Assembly: GCF_901933205.1 (NCBI RefSeq)
Contig: NC_044577.1
Location: 3,173,321 to 3,237,320 of the forward strand
DNA length: 64,000 nt
From: Camarhynchus parvulus
Taxonomy: Eukaryota; Chordata; Aves; Passeriformes; Thraupidae
Direction of reading: 5' to 3'
Made by a program: the position numbers and the translations under genes. Shown piece after piece: positions 1 through 14,175 of the stretch. Position 1 is the first letter of the stretch; each line of letters begins with the position of its first letter. The notes under the pieces are model-generated. The model made no database searches, was not told the origin of the DNA, and saw only the letters and a list, made by a program, of their open reading frames with translations.

Positions 1-3000
1 TTTTCTGAGACATTGACATGTGAGGACACTTACTCTAGAAAGTACATTTGTTTCTGAAAAGATGCATAAAAGTATGATGCTGTCAATATGAAACACTTTG
101 TTCAATTATTACTTATACTGAAGAAAATGGAACTCTCTTCCAATTGTGAATATTCATTTGTGCTCTCTCTCAAACCAGCGTTTGACACTTGGAAAATGCA
201 ATGCTAAAGGAGATTTTACTGCAGCTTCTGTGACAATGCAAACATTTCTCCTCCAGTATTTAGAAACATTTAGAAAGAAAATACAAATTTAATCCTTCTC
301 TGTGTAATTTATGTTCATATTTAGCACTTGTGGAACGTTTTAATCTCTGCAATCTGAGTGCTCTGCAAAACGAGGAGCAATCCTCTGATTTAAACAAAGC
401 TCCAAGTCAGGCTTTTCCTGGCAAGGATCAGTTTGCAGAGCTACTCACGAGTTTCTCAATCTGGTGAAATCTGTTATTAGATAATTTTAATTTTTGCACT
501 TTTTAAGTTCACACTGAGCAGAAGCAGGATTCGGTATTAAACCCTGCTGTCATCACCCATCAGGAGCTGAACCACACAGGCACCGTGAGCCGTCCCAGTC
601 CTGCTGGAAGCAGCACCAGCTCTGCCACTGATGTCAGGAGGAGCAGGATGAGATCCAGCTCTGTCACCACAGGAGCCTGACAGCTCACACTTTGCTCTGG
701 TGCACAGGAAATTGAGCATGTAAAAGCAAACTGAGCTCTGAAGGCGGATGGACTTAACTGGTAAGTGCAATGGTGTGATTCTCTCCCTTCCTCTGTTCTT
801 GTCTTCCTCCTTCTACCAAAAGCATAGAAAAGCTTCCCAACTAGGAAGCCTTAGCCAAGGAAAAAGAACTCCAGACATGATACATATGTTTCATTAGAGT
901 TTTCTAGGCATACAAACAAACATTCTTCATCTGTAAACAAACATTCCTCTGCTGTAAAATCCTGTAACATCCTTTTCTCAGACCTCCTTGTGAACAGTTG
1001 TACTGTTAAAACACAGAGCTTCTGAACTGGATCAAATTGTGTCCTTCCACTGACAGGACATAAGTCAATGTCAACAGTTACATTTTTGACTTGCTTGGTA
1101 AGTTTTGAAAGGCTGCAGCAGTTTATTTTTGAGAGCGCAGATTTCCTCTCTGAGATCAAACAAGGCTCTTTTCCCCTCCCTTTTCAGGAGCTGAACTGAG
1201 CACGGCAGCTTTCCTTTAACACCAATTTGTAAAGACTCAACTCTCACCAGCTCTGCTGCAGCTCCTGCTGAAAACTCCAATAAAAACCACCAGGATTTAG
1301 TAGCTGAAGAGATTCCACCTGCTGCAAGAGGGAACTGCAGTCCCAACTCTCTCCTGGCCCTGCTGGGGAAGGAACACCCTGGGCTTTGTGCTCACACAGG
1401 ATGCACCTACACCTCCGGATACCCTCCAGTCTGCTCCAGATTTGTCTCACACTTACTGGGAGCCCCTGCTTTTAGCAAAACTCCAAGAGAAGGCTGAAGG
1501 GCAGTGCCTGAACATGATGATCCTTAAATGTGGGTCTTGTGCTCCCAGCCCAGTCCCAAGAACTTTGGGGCTCACTCTTGCGAGCACTTCCAGAGGGTTA
1601 AAGCTTTCCCACAGTAGGGAGGTGGCCAAAATCTTGTCTAATCCTTCCCTTCCCACTCCACACCCTCCCATTCCGTGGTGCTCCCTCCACAGCCTCCTAC
1701 CCCTGAGGCATTGGTGTGCTGTTAACAAGATACTCTGTCAACAGCAACACCCAAACAGGACAGGAAAGCTATTTTATTGTGTTGGAAATTCATTTCATCT
1801 CCAGGGACCTTGCCTCCTTACATATTTTGCTGTTCTAAAAATTACTTTGTCCCATTTCTATAACTTGAAAGAGCCTCTTTGGCACATAATACACAGAAAG
1901 GGAAAATTGAATGTACCTGAGAACAAAAAAATACAAAAAACCACATGCAGAACAGAAAAAGAGGGCAATGCATTACGTTAAATGAAGTCTGATAGCTTGA
2001 ACTTCAGATTCAGCGAGGTCTAATAGTGAGGGACATTTGGCAAAATTCCCCTAATAAATTTATAATTAACCAGCAGAAAGCAAGGCTCCAGTCAGATTTC
2101 TATTCTGCAGTGAAATTAGATAACAGCCAAATAATCACAGTCCTTGAAAGAGAGTGCTGTGAATGCAGGAGAAAAAGGTTGCAAAACTTCATGCCTTACC
2201 TTTGGGATTGAAGTGCTTATTTGCCTCAATTCCTGGTAATTTATGTAACACAATATATTACTGGAAAAGTAGCCAATTATAACACTGTATTTATTTTTCT
2301 AGCAGAGCTCTACTGTGTGTATTTAAGTAGAAGCTGTGTGTTTATTGAGCATGTGGAAACTTCCTTTACCAGGCAGACACCAAGATGCAGCACTGAGTTA
2401 AAAAATATTCTCAGACAAAAAAGCACAAAGTTTTGAGGCCACCACTGCTTGCTGTGGTGTTGGACACAGGCCTGGCTCTCCGATGCCAGCCCAGAAAATA
2501 TAAAAAACCTTATTTTTTACCATGTTTCTGTATCAAGTGCACATCAATGGTGGTAGGGTGGGCTTTACAGAACGAAGACTCTCCTGTGCCATGGTTGGTT
2601 AGAACTCTCTGGCACAAATAGACAAAAAAGAAATATAATCAATTACCTTTTGGTGCTTGATTGAGTCCAATACTACCCAAACTCAGGATGTATTTTGATA
2701 AAAATTGAGAATACTAAATATGATTGACAATAGCTTTATATGTTTTTGTGAGTGAAAAGCCCAAGTTATTGAATTAATAATATTCTACTTAGGCTTTCAT
2801 TAGAAGGTGTGAAAACTTTGCCAATAATCTATCTCCTTTTTTATTGGCTTGAAACATGAATAATGAATCTGCTCATTATTACACTGAAGATTTAGTCTCT
2901 TAATGTCTTGCATTTCTTTGAACAAATGAAGTGTTCTATGAGAAGTATTATTATTTGTATTTTCTGATTCTGATGAAGGGGTTTTGGTGTGAAGCTTTAA

Positions 3001-6000
3001 TTTTTTTTTAAAGGAAAGATAAAACAGTAAGACTGAAGGACTTAAAATCTCTACTTAAGAATAGTCTTTTTCTAAGATTGTAATATATTCTTCAGTCCCT
3101 TTTACTGTGCAGGCTTCGCTGTAGCTCATCAAGATACCTTTAAAATCTCACTGCCCAATACTTGATTGTTGGCAGCACAGGGCACATTTCAGCTCATGGC
3201 AACAGCTGTTGCACAAGCTCACTTTTTACTGAAATTGGGCTCCAAATAAATTTTGGTAACTTATTTCAGCAATTTTAGTTCGAACAGAAGCCTGTTACTT
3301 ACAATCCAAATTTTTCAGAAGTGAGATGCATTTTTAAATGTTTCGAATTTGGATTATGTTTCATTTGACAAGGATTGTACTTCTCCAAGGTTAGAGTTAG
3401 GTCAACAAAAATGACTTTGCAAGTCATGGGACAGAAGATGATTTCGGCTTTTATATCCAAATTGTAGATTTTAAGTGCCCTTTTCATCAGCTTGGTCAAA
3501 ACAGACCAAGTCAATTACAAAGCTGAAAATGTGCCTAACAAGAGTGATGCCAGGGAATGATCTAAAGTAATCCTGACTTAATTAGTAATTCTCACCCCAG
3601 CTGCCAGTCAGAAATAACACATTTGTTAACACTACTCTAATGGGAATGTTCTGAGCATTCCCAGAACATCTGTAAGACAGCTGTGGGATTTGGTCCCATA
3701 CTGATACCCGCTCTGAGCACCACGCAGGAGCACACACCCTGCATTCCATATTTTAAAATCCAGGTTTAGCTCTTTCTCCTGCCTCCAGAAAATCAACACC
3801 CACATATCAAACCATCCATTTGTGGCTATGGCTTCTAACTTTTCCATCAAGTCTGTCTGCATGCAGAAAATACATTCCATCAGGCAAAGGGAAAGCTTTG
3901 TGCAGCTCGGTGCTCTCAGCACCGACACGATCTGCAGCGGTTCCCCTCCAGGGTCAGCTCTTGTATTTCACAGTGATGGAATAAAATGGCGTTTCAGTCC
4001 TTCAGCCAGGAACTAGAACACAAACTCCTCCTTGGAAATGCCTGTGTCTCCCTTGCAGCATACAAAAAAACAAGCCACCAGAATCCCAAACCTCAGTCCA
4101 GGAGTCAAGGTACACTCAGGTTCAAAAAGGTACATGGTAATTCTTAGATTATTTTTTGACTCTGACCCTTGCTCAGCACTTTCTGCAAATCAAGTTTCCT
4201 CAGGGGATTTTTTTGTTGGACAGGTGAAGACAGGAGCATCAGAAATCACTTATTGAAACCCAGAGCCTTGTTTCACGAAACAATTATCTCCTCCCCCCTC
4301 CAGGCTCAGGGGTCTGAGCTAATCAGATCAGCACAGGCTCAGAAATAATGAAATAGCTGTAACCCATTTAAGCAGGGCAGGACAAGCAGTGTGTTTGCTG
4401 CTCAGCAATTCTGCCACTGAACAAGCAAAGCCTCTCCCCTGTGACAGTGGGCTCTCCTCAATTACCACATCAGCTGACATCAGTGCTGAGCTCATGGCCT
4501 GCTCCACACTCCATATGAAGCTGTCATGATCTTATTATTTGTGTCTTCTTTTTTCTTTTATTACAAGGACTTTACCTCTAAAACTACTGCCTTTTCAGGC
4601 TAGCCCTGAACAAGTAAATGCAGATGTCTGAATCCCTCCTTGCTTCTGAAAGACAACAGCACACGTGTGTTTTTATGGATCACTGTCAAGTGATTTCATT
4701 TTTTGTGTCCTTATATTAGGGCTTATGTGAGAACTATTTGAACAGGTTATTTTGCAGTTTTAGGCTTTTGCTGTTCAAATAAAATATTGTGGAGAAGATG
4801 AGCCATCTGCACTCCACATTCAGATCCCCTTTATGGTGCATTCCAACCACCCTGAAGAATTTGTTATTTCTTTCATTCTCTTCCTTGTCATCATTTATTT
4901 CATTCTTCTACACAATCACCTTAATAAATAAAGAATATGGCATTATATGCACAACTACTGACTGGTGGGACATAACACAGAAAATAACAAATGTGACAAT
5001 GAAAAACAAAATTTGAAATATATTTTCACCAGAACACCAGATAAACATACTACACTATGCTGGAACACACATTTTCTTTGTGAGGCTAATCTGATCTATT
5101 GCTTCTGAAAACTCCCAGACAATGTAAGAAAGAATTGTTTTTAACAAGAGTTTAAGTCTGTAAGAGTGGGTACCAGCACGCTTTTAAAAAATGTCACTCT
5201 TGTAACACTAAATCCCAGAATACCTCGCCAAAGCCTACTATGTTCATCCCATTAAGCCCTATCATGTAATGTTCTCTATAAATTTACATATTTAGGATGG
5301 GCAGTGCAGAGTCTGAGATTCTTGCAGCTGTTAGGTGCCCAAATAATGGGATTTTCCCACATGACAATGTGGCTGCACCAACATATTTTCAATCAACTCC
5401 TTGGGCTATTTGAAAGCTCCAGCTCTGGGTGCCTTAAATGAAGGGCTGGGGTGGAGCAGCTGCTGAGGGAGAACTTTTTCTGTGAACTTGTTTAGAACTT
5501 GTTCTGTGCTGTCACCAGAATCAGGGAGCAGCTGATGAGGAGAACAAGTAGCTCTCTTCTGTTTGCTGCATTAAATTGCACAATGGGTGACCCAGGTCTG
5601 CACTAGCACAAAATGCTTGCCTTTCTTCAAAAAAACCACCACTGCTGGAAAACTGCCAACAAAAGGGAAAAACTGAAACAAGAACTATACAGGAGGCCAG
5701 CAGAATAAATCTAGACAACTCAAGTAGGTCCACCCAGTTGCCATAAAACTGACTCAAATCAGCTTTTAGCTCTCAAAAAAACCAAAAACCAAACCCAAGT
5801 CCAGCAAACCCCCTGCATCCCCAAAATCCCCTAAAACAAACTGAAAACTTCACCATTATTTTACCTTAGGATCCATTTGCTGGTCTAGCTTATAGTGATG
5901 AAATTCTATATAGGACAGAGAAAGCAGTACTGGCATGTCATAATTTAATTTCACTACCTTTCAATTTTTTGTGTGTATTAAGTTAGTATTTTTAAATTTA

Positions 6001-9000
6001 TTTTTAATATATTTCTTCTTTGTCTTTAATCCCAACCCATGTACATAGAAAGCACTGTGACCCTTGTCGGATGTTAATTTATTTTCCTCCACATTTTAAA
6101 TTTACTGAAACTTCTTTAGATCTATTAAACAAGCAAATTCTTTTTGAAAGCAGTACAACAAGGCTGAGATGCAATAAATATAAGCACTTCAATATTTAAG
6201 TGAGGAAAATGAATTGCAGTGTGCTTTCAAATTGGTTTTCTTCAGTGTAGAGTTTCTTTATTTGTCCAAATAAAATGGATTTGAGTGGGTGGCAGCTTTA
6301 AGGAGTTATGCAGCACTATTCAATGGCTTTGTGAACTTGGGAAGGGATTATGAATAATGGATTTGCTGTGCTCTTAGACATGGAGCCACAACAAAACCAG
6401 TGCTTCTAATGGGCATCTGCTGGAGTGAAGAATAAAGAGCCTGGTCCACCCACTGAAGCTACAGGTGCAGGAATGTTTGTTTAGTGCCTGAACACAGAAT
6501 GGGAAGAGCTGAATTCCCAGGGATACCTCCCACCACTCCCCAAAAAGGAAGAAAAGGGCTAGATTTCCCTTTGCCAACAGCTGGAGGAAGGAAAATATTA
6601 ACTTGAAACACAAGCACAAAATACAAGAGTGATTTCGTCTCCTCCTTACCTGGATGTGAACAGTTTGGTTTACTTTCCTTTTTGTTCCACCATTCCCTGT
6701 TAACAGCATGATTTTCCATCAATATATTTATATTATAATATATATATTACACCTGTCTAGTCCCAGTGTGCACCCAAAAGAAGTGTCACTGGATGAGAAG
6801 AGCATCCACTGTTCTCCAGGGAAAGAGAGGCCTTTGCAAGTCACTACTGAAATCTGCACATACATAAAGCTCAGTTTACAACTGAATATGTAATCAAAGT
6901 ACTGTCAAGCCATGAGTGATAACCTGATATGGATCACTTAGAAGGCTGACACACTTAGAATTAGGTTTTCATCAACCCACAGTGCCAGCTGCTAACTTCA
7001 CACCTTGTATCTCAGTGTCCCCAAACCCTCATTTCAATCTTAACCTTCCAAAGTCAGCTAAGATCTGTATAACTATGAAACAAAGCCTGGTATTAAAAAA
7101 AAAAAAAATCTAAAAAGGGCTTTTAAAGGAGCAGAAGATCACACACAGTATTTTTACTTTGAATTTCAGAGTGGGGATATGAGTGTGACTACAGCTGTGT
7201 TCCCAGTGTGCAGCAAATTCCTGTGCCCTTTATGCCACAGAAACACTCTGTGACCGTCTGCTCTGTATTAAATAATTCACAAATTTTGTTGATATTTTAC
7301 TGCAGTCTCCATATTAAGATTCCATTATCTAGAATGTTTGTGTTGGTGACAGAAATATGCTTGAAAGAGACACTAAAATATAAAGAAATTCATTGGGTTT
7401 GCATCTAGTGGATAATTCCAATACATATTTAATAGGTTTCCCACAGACACATGCCTTTTCAGGCTCTGAGTTCAGTAAATAGATGCATAAAAATTGTCTT
7501 GCAGATGGTGAATTGATTCCTAGCTGGGAAAGATATTGGTCAGCCTAGAACAAGATTTTTGTGTGATGATGTGTCTCAATTCACATCAGAAAACCTACAA
7601 ATACTGAAGTGCAGAAGGGAAATTGGCAACATTTTTATTTGCTTCATCCTGGTCTTCACCTCCACCAAGACAAACCCCCCCCTTATTTTCCTGGTCAGTG
7701 TCAGAGGGGTCATGTCTGCTGTATTCATAGGCTTAACCACTTGGACCATGTGGGAACAGACCTTAGAGCTCTGAGCCTGCTTGAGGATTTGGAGATGTGT
7801 CTCAAAGAATAACCCACACCAGAGAAGCTGTGTTACTTGTATGAGGTCTAACAACTTAGGCAAGTGTAAGGAGTGAGGACAGAAATGAGCCCCAAGTTTT
7901 TTTGCAAACTGCCCCAGAGAAATGAAATTACTGCTGGGCTGGGAACAGTATTTATTCACATTTTAAGGAAGTACAAACACAATTCAGTGTCTTCCAATGT
8001 CAATTAAAGACCCAGGGCACTTTTTTTGTATGCAAGAATTAATTGTTAAAGGACTAAGATGCAACTTGTGTTCATTTTCCAGCTGAGGCTAATCAAAGAT
8101 GAATAGAGTTTGCTCTAACAGGATGCACAACTAGAGTTCCACCACTTGGGAGAGAAAATAATCTTGTGTAACATCTGAACCCTTAAAAGGAAACAATAAA
8201 AAGGAAGAAAAATAAAACCCAAAAGCATCACATGCAGACATGTCTGAAGACTGCCTGGAGCCAGAGGACAAGAATTCAGAAAATTACAAGAGGAATTTAC
8301 ATGCATTAAGGCATCCACTACAGCAGACTTCTACTTTGAAATCAAATGACCAGTGCATCTGATTTCAAACCAGGAGACATGAGCAGCTCAAAATAGCCCA
8401 CATTCAGGGAGATATGTGGATATTCCTGTCAGAGAATTGCTGCTTATGAATAGTAAGATGTATTCCTGCTCTTTTTAGTTCACTGGGAGACAAGAGAAAT
8501 AACCTACAATTACCTGTGCTGTAGCACACAGGGATTTTGGGTGACAGTGCTGCACTTGATTGTGGAGCACAGACTGTGTGTGTATTATTTGCACTAACTG
8601 GTACTGACAGGATGTGGGAGTGATGATGGAGATACATAATTTTAATGAGCTGTTGTCTTCCCTGAGTTCTGAATTAATACCTGACACTTTTCACTGCTCT
8701 GTGAATTACTCTGTTGGTACAATTAATTTTTGGTTCGGTGGAGATACTCTAAGTCAGTATTTCTAGGAAAACAGCTTAGGTAAAGAAAAGCCTGCCAGTA
8801 ATGAGTGACTGTAACATGAGGGAGAAAGAAAACATCTGGATAATGAGCCTGGATGTGGAGTGGAAAACTATAATCTGACTTCAATTGTGCTGAGTGCCTG
8901 CAGCGCTGATCCTTTGCATTTCAGTTCTGAATCTAGGACAGTGGAAACACCCTGTCAAGATCTGACTAACATTTTGCAGGTTATAATACCTGCACACTTG

Positions 9001-12000
9001 CAAATAGGACAAAGAGAGAAAAAAACTGCCTGGGCTTCCTCCAGTGAACAAAATCCCAGCAGACTCATCTTTGTAGACCTGCCAGCTGCTCTGGTTAAGA
9101 TTTGGTGGAAGGAAGCCTCAGTTTTACCTCCCACTTTCCTCCTGCTCCTGAAGTAGCTTCCAGGGAATTGAGGAGGTGTTTGGACAAGTGAGGGACCCCA
9201 AGCAAGAGGTGTTCAACTTCCAGAGGAGCACATTTCCTCACCAGTTCAAATAAAGCTTCCTGCTGTCCAACAGGAGCCTCTCGGCCACCTACACATAATT
9301 TAGGAAATTGGCCTGAAGGAGGAGAACTAGAACATAAAAAACCCCTAACAGTTGCATCTAGTAGGTTTTTTCCAAGCCATACTGAATGCTGAAACAACAG
9401 AAGCAAGGAAACTTCTGAGATCAGGAAATTATACACCCTTTAATGTAAATCAAATGCAACTTTCTCATCTGTCTTTTCATTAAAGAAATACTGTGTCGCT
9501 AACTATGGTAGAGTTCAGGTAAGCCTACTCAGAAATCTCTGCAAAACTCAGACATTTTAGAAGGCATCTCTATTTTCAGTTTCAGTTTAAAAAAAAATAA
9601 AGCAGTAACTTGATTTTTCCCCCCTCCATTAATCAAAAACTTTGATGTGCAGCTCAAGACCAGTAGCAGAAATCAGAAAGCAAAGCACTTACATTTCTGT
9701 GTATTTAATGCTTTAGGAAAAAATGTCAAGATGTTCTGAATTAAAAAGAAAAATTATCACTTTAACTACTAAGATCTTCAAATATGCTACTTATGCACAG
9801 GCTAAATTGCCACAGATGGTTCCAGTAAAAGCCAGAGAAAAAATGGATTTATCTAGACCAGTAGCCAACAGTCACCACTAGAAATATTTCAGCAGAAGTT
9901 ACTCAACTCCTGTCATGTTTTACAGAGTAATTAATAATCACACAAACATCTGTCTCTCATGGATCTATATTATTACTGAAAATCCAATACTGATTTTCTT
10001 TCTTCTTACCCAGTAGGAAGATTTGAAGACAACTAATCTGGAAATATTTTTATCATCCCCAAGGAACAGAAAGGCAGGGTTTTAATGATGGCTTCAGTTG
10101 TTTGCCTTGAGTAAAGCCCTTCACCTCTTTGTTTATTTCACCAGATGTAAATAATGGGATGGCTTGCCCAGCTCAGGCATTCCATGGGCATCAGCTAAGA
10201 TTTTTCTGGCCTTTGGGACCTGCAAATATGTGACCATAATAAACTTTTCTCATTGCTGATGCTTGTTGCCTCATACTAAATCCACTATGTGATTTAAGCT
10301 TACAACATTGAGTTCAAGTTACACTTCCTGTAAAGTTTTGTACTTCAAGCTTCATCTTATCGAGTATTATGAAGATTTAGCCATATCTTCCCCTTAACTG
10401 AATAGCTCTGCTTTGAATATAATCTTTTCCTTGATAATTCACATTTTCAAATTGATTTTTTACAATTGGCTCTCTGGGAATTATATCAACGAGATTTTAG
10501 ACATTCCTGATCCTGAAAAATGTGTTATGGAATTGTAGCAAAATTATAAATTTGGAGACTTGGGCATAGGCCTAGATTTGATTTGAAGGATTAATAGCAG
10601 CTTGTCTCTCCAGTGCTCCTTGGAGGATTCCAAAGGGAATTCTCCTTTATCAAAATGGCAAGCACTTCCTGCTCTGCTGTCAGGAGAGACATTACAAACT
10701 ACCCAAAAATGGTCCTTCCACATTTCCTCTGAGTTCTTCTACCTGCCTTCTAATTTCCTGGAGGACATTTGTCTTCTCTGAAAATAGATTAGCTCCACTC
10801 TTACTGGAATCAATTAAACGTGGGATCTGGCCAGAAGAGCCTGTGGCTTGTGTCCCACTGAGCAGCCAGTCAGACACCTCAAATGGGGTATCTGGACAAG
10901 GACTGGCTACACACACTCACCCTGATTCAAAAAGTGAAAATACAGCTCCATTTTGAAACTAGGAAATATTTGGGTTACATCTGAGGTGATTTTTCAGGAT
11001 CCTGATATGGATGCATTTGGTGTAGGGAAAAAAACCCTACAAATCTGTGAATATGTATTGCATTTCAAAGCTGTCCACTGCTTAAGGGAAAAGGAAGAAA
11101 AAGAAACAGAATATGAATGTCAAGGATGGCAGGAGAAGCCAGGCTAAACCCTGGGTTCTGATGGCACAAAGCAAAGAGCGTGACCAGTCCACTTGGCTAC
11201 ATTAAATCATGACTTTAGTGAAACTAGAGAAAAAAAAACACCCCAAAGCATAACAGCAATTTAAAATCAACTTAACCATGTCTTGCACTACACACACTCA
11301 AGGTGTGTATTAATAAAACACAGGCAGTGCCATCATTGCATGGTATCATTCCATGGTATAATTCCAAGGAAAGCTGTAGCTGACAAGGGGCTTCTAATTA
11401 AACAAAATCCATCCCTGCTTGATTTCTTTAAATACTAACCCTAAATTTTCCAAAATTAAATGCTTCTTATGAGAAGAAATGAAACTATAAACAGCAGTTA
11501 CCAAGTGGAGAGAAGTCACAACAGGAGATAATTTTAATAGGGACATTGGAGCAAAAGAAGGAATTATTTATAGAAACTAGTAATTAATGTCAGATACATC
11601 TGACACTTGGGAAAAAAAGTGAAAATGTCCAGTCTTGCTGCAGAGAAGCAAAAAGTGTAAACAATTTTTTTTTTTGTATATCTGGAAATAAGTAAAAGAA
11701 TATATAAACACCTCAGTAATAGAACACTGTTCTGGAGGTTGGACAGGAGAATTAACAATAATCACAATTAGTCACTTCTAACATTTGCACCTGAACAAAT
11801 GCACCAATGGATAGAAATGACTGAAGACTCCGGGAAACACACATTTTAAAATTTTAAAATAAAATTTGATTATGGGAGAAATTTCCATGAGTAGACAAAA
11901 ATTGCCTTGTTAATGGAAAAGTAAAACAAATGAGGGATGGATTAAGGAACCAGAAATGGCTCCAATTCACAAACACTTCCTCACACTGGGCTCTGCTGCA

Positions 12001-13717
12001 GGATAGCACAATTGCATTTCTTGCTGGCCTAATTCCACATAGTTTGTACTGCTGAAAGGAAGTAGAGAAAAATGGAGAACTGGTCTAATGAGTGCAGAAT
12101 GGATCAACTGGAGAAAACCAATTCTAGCTGTTCTGACTGCTGCAAACAATTTCTCAAGCTTAAAGCATAAATAACAATGTTGGCATTTAACATTCGGGGT
12201 AGAGCATATGTCTGCAAAGCTAAACAACCGCCTGTGTTTACATGAGATATATGATGCTCAGCTTGATTTGCATATCAGAGATCAGGCTGTAAATCTCTGA
12301 TGATATTTACCACTGGATAATTGAAATTAATCCTGCCAAAATGACTTTGACAGTGCTGAATTTATGGTCTGAGAAAACACCCCTGGAACAGGCTGCTGCG
12401 CTAGAACATAACCAGCTGCGTATTTTCAACCTGAGCTGTGCTGCTGCATAAAATCCTGGCCACAAATGATAAAACCCTCCCTTTCTTCTCCAACTTCCTA
12501 TTTCCATAATCATTAAGAAGTGGGGATAATTTTGAAGGTAGCAGATATGTCCCTGTTTTGCTGTTTTGTTTTGGTTTAATTTTTTCTAGCCATGGCAAGC
12601 AAAGGAGTTACCTTTCTTCCCTGCACTCCTCATCCCAATGTTATACTATTTTCTTTTTAATTTCCCTTAAAAGCAACTAATTATCCCAGCAGAAAGCATT
12701 AGGAAGTTCCAACAGCAGAACTCAGATTCCCTTGAGTCCTTCAGTAACTCAGATCATGGCTGTGTCTCAGCTTGTGTCTGTGTTTCCAGAGAAAAAGGAA
12801 GGGGCTTGGATTTTTGTTTCTTTGCCTTCTTTTTTATTTCTTAAACTCAGCTTGTATCTTTAAATAGAATGCACATAAGTTGTCTAGAAGAACACAGTTT
12901 ACTACAAAGCTACCTCACATTATCCTCCTGGTAGGAATGTAATTTTTGGCTTGATACATGATTGAAACTTTCATTATACACAGAAGAAAAACATTTGTGA
13001 ATAATAAAAACCCCCAAACAAACAAAAAACCCAGCAGTAATTTCACATTCTAAGAAAATAAAACCTGACTATATAGTAGGCAGAACTTTCTCATCATTGG
13101 CAAAGAATTATAATTTAGTAATTTGTAATTTATTAAAACTGCTGGCAACCTTTTCCTATTCAAGAGATGTTGCATCTTGAATTCTTTGGACTCCAATAAG
13201 GGCTTTGATGATTGTGCAAATTGCACCTTGGATTTTGGTGCTAAAAGAGAGCAGATAGCCTCCCCTGTTTCTTACACCAAGTTTGCAACTACAGAGAATG
13301 CTGTATATTTTCCAAAAGCAACATTTATAGAAAATTATGTACCTAATGTATAAAAGTGGCTTTTTTGAATCTCAGGTATAAAAAACCAACTGTCATCCAC
13401 TACAGAAATGGATGTCTTTTTATTTGTAGCATTTTTTAAAAACACACCTCTTTCAGAGAGGTGCCAGCGATAACTCTGACATCCTTCTTGCTTTTCTTCC
13501 CCTACAATCTGCTGCTTTCCAGGCCCATTCAATTTGAAAGTAGGCATCCATCCAAATATGTAATATTAAGGAAGAAAGACAGCTCTCATTTATAAAATCT
13601 TAATTCCTTGTTAGTAGAAAGAATAAAACCACCAGATTAACTGTGATCACTGATTATTATCCTCCCAGAAGAATGTTATCTTGGGCTCTGTCCCCAGCTC
13701 AGAGCTTGTGGCATCTG
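1..13717. other. Intronic, AT-rich, nothing recognised
   Basis: No exon, LTR or LINE could be recognised. The open frames present are short and show no domain. There are only short A or T runs, for example A13 near 7096, and an AT-rich palindromic patch near 6723-6750. Confidence 0.6.
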
Positions 13718-14175
13718 TGATGCCTTGTGAAGGCTGACCTAGAACAGAGGCCAGACAGAGCTAAAGAATAAAGCAGGGATTTATTAAAAGGCCTCAATGG
13801 ATCCACCTTGGGCAGCACAAGAGCTCAGTCAGGGCTGCACCCAAGATGAACCAAAATGGTCACAAAATGGACACCTGGTCATGGGGTCTCTCACTTTTAT
13901 AAGTTCTGGTCTATTAGCATATTGGAGTTAATTGTCCATTTATAGATTTAGGTTATCAATTCCCATCCCTCTTGTTTTTCTCTCTTCCTTCCACCATTGT
14001 TTATGCTCCTGGGCTGAGATTGGGATCATTTGTCCTTGGTCCCCAGCTAGAGAAGGAATTGTTTTGTCTCCCTGCTCTGTGCAGAGAGCTCACCATCCCC
14101 TAATATGAAGCTGAGAACTGCACACTAAAGCAGTACAGAATCTGAAAAATATAAAAGCCAGAACCTGAGGCCTCA
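13718..14175 (-). mobile_element. Solo ERVL-like LTR, copy 1
   Basis: This copy is 458 bp and minus-oriented. Read on the minus strand it starts TGAGGCCTCAGG and ends GGCATCA, so it has TG...CA ends with a short inverted terminal repeat. It carries TATAAAAG in its middle and AATAAA (plus strand 13780-13785 as tttatt) near its end, as a retroviral LTR does. It is close to the copy at 22562-23018 over its whole length (about 90% by eye). Plus-strand tctg stands just outside both ends, a possible short target duplication. No gag or pol sequence adjoins it. ERVL (class III) is inferred from the short duplication and general look, not from a library match. Confidence 0.85.

Noticed and set aside
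1388..1981. 197-codon open frame on the plus strand
   Set aside because: It has no recognisable domain, a low-complexity Pro/Ser/Leu-rich part and no splice or promoter context. It lies antisense within a SPAG16 intron.
7576..7959. 127-codon open frame on the minus strand
   Set aside because: No family was recognised, and codon and residue make-up look random. There is no supporting context.
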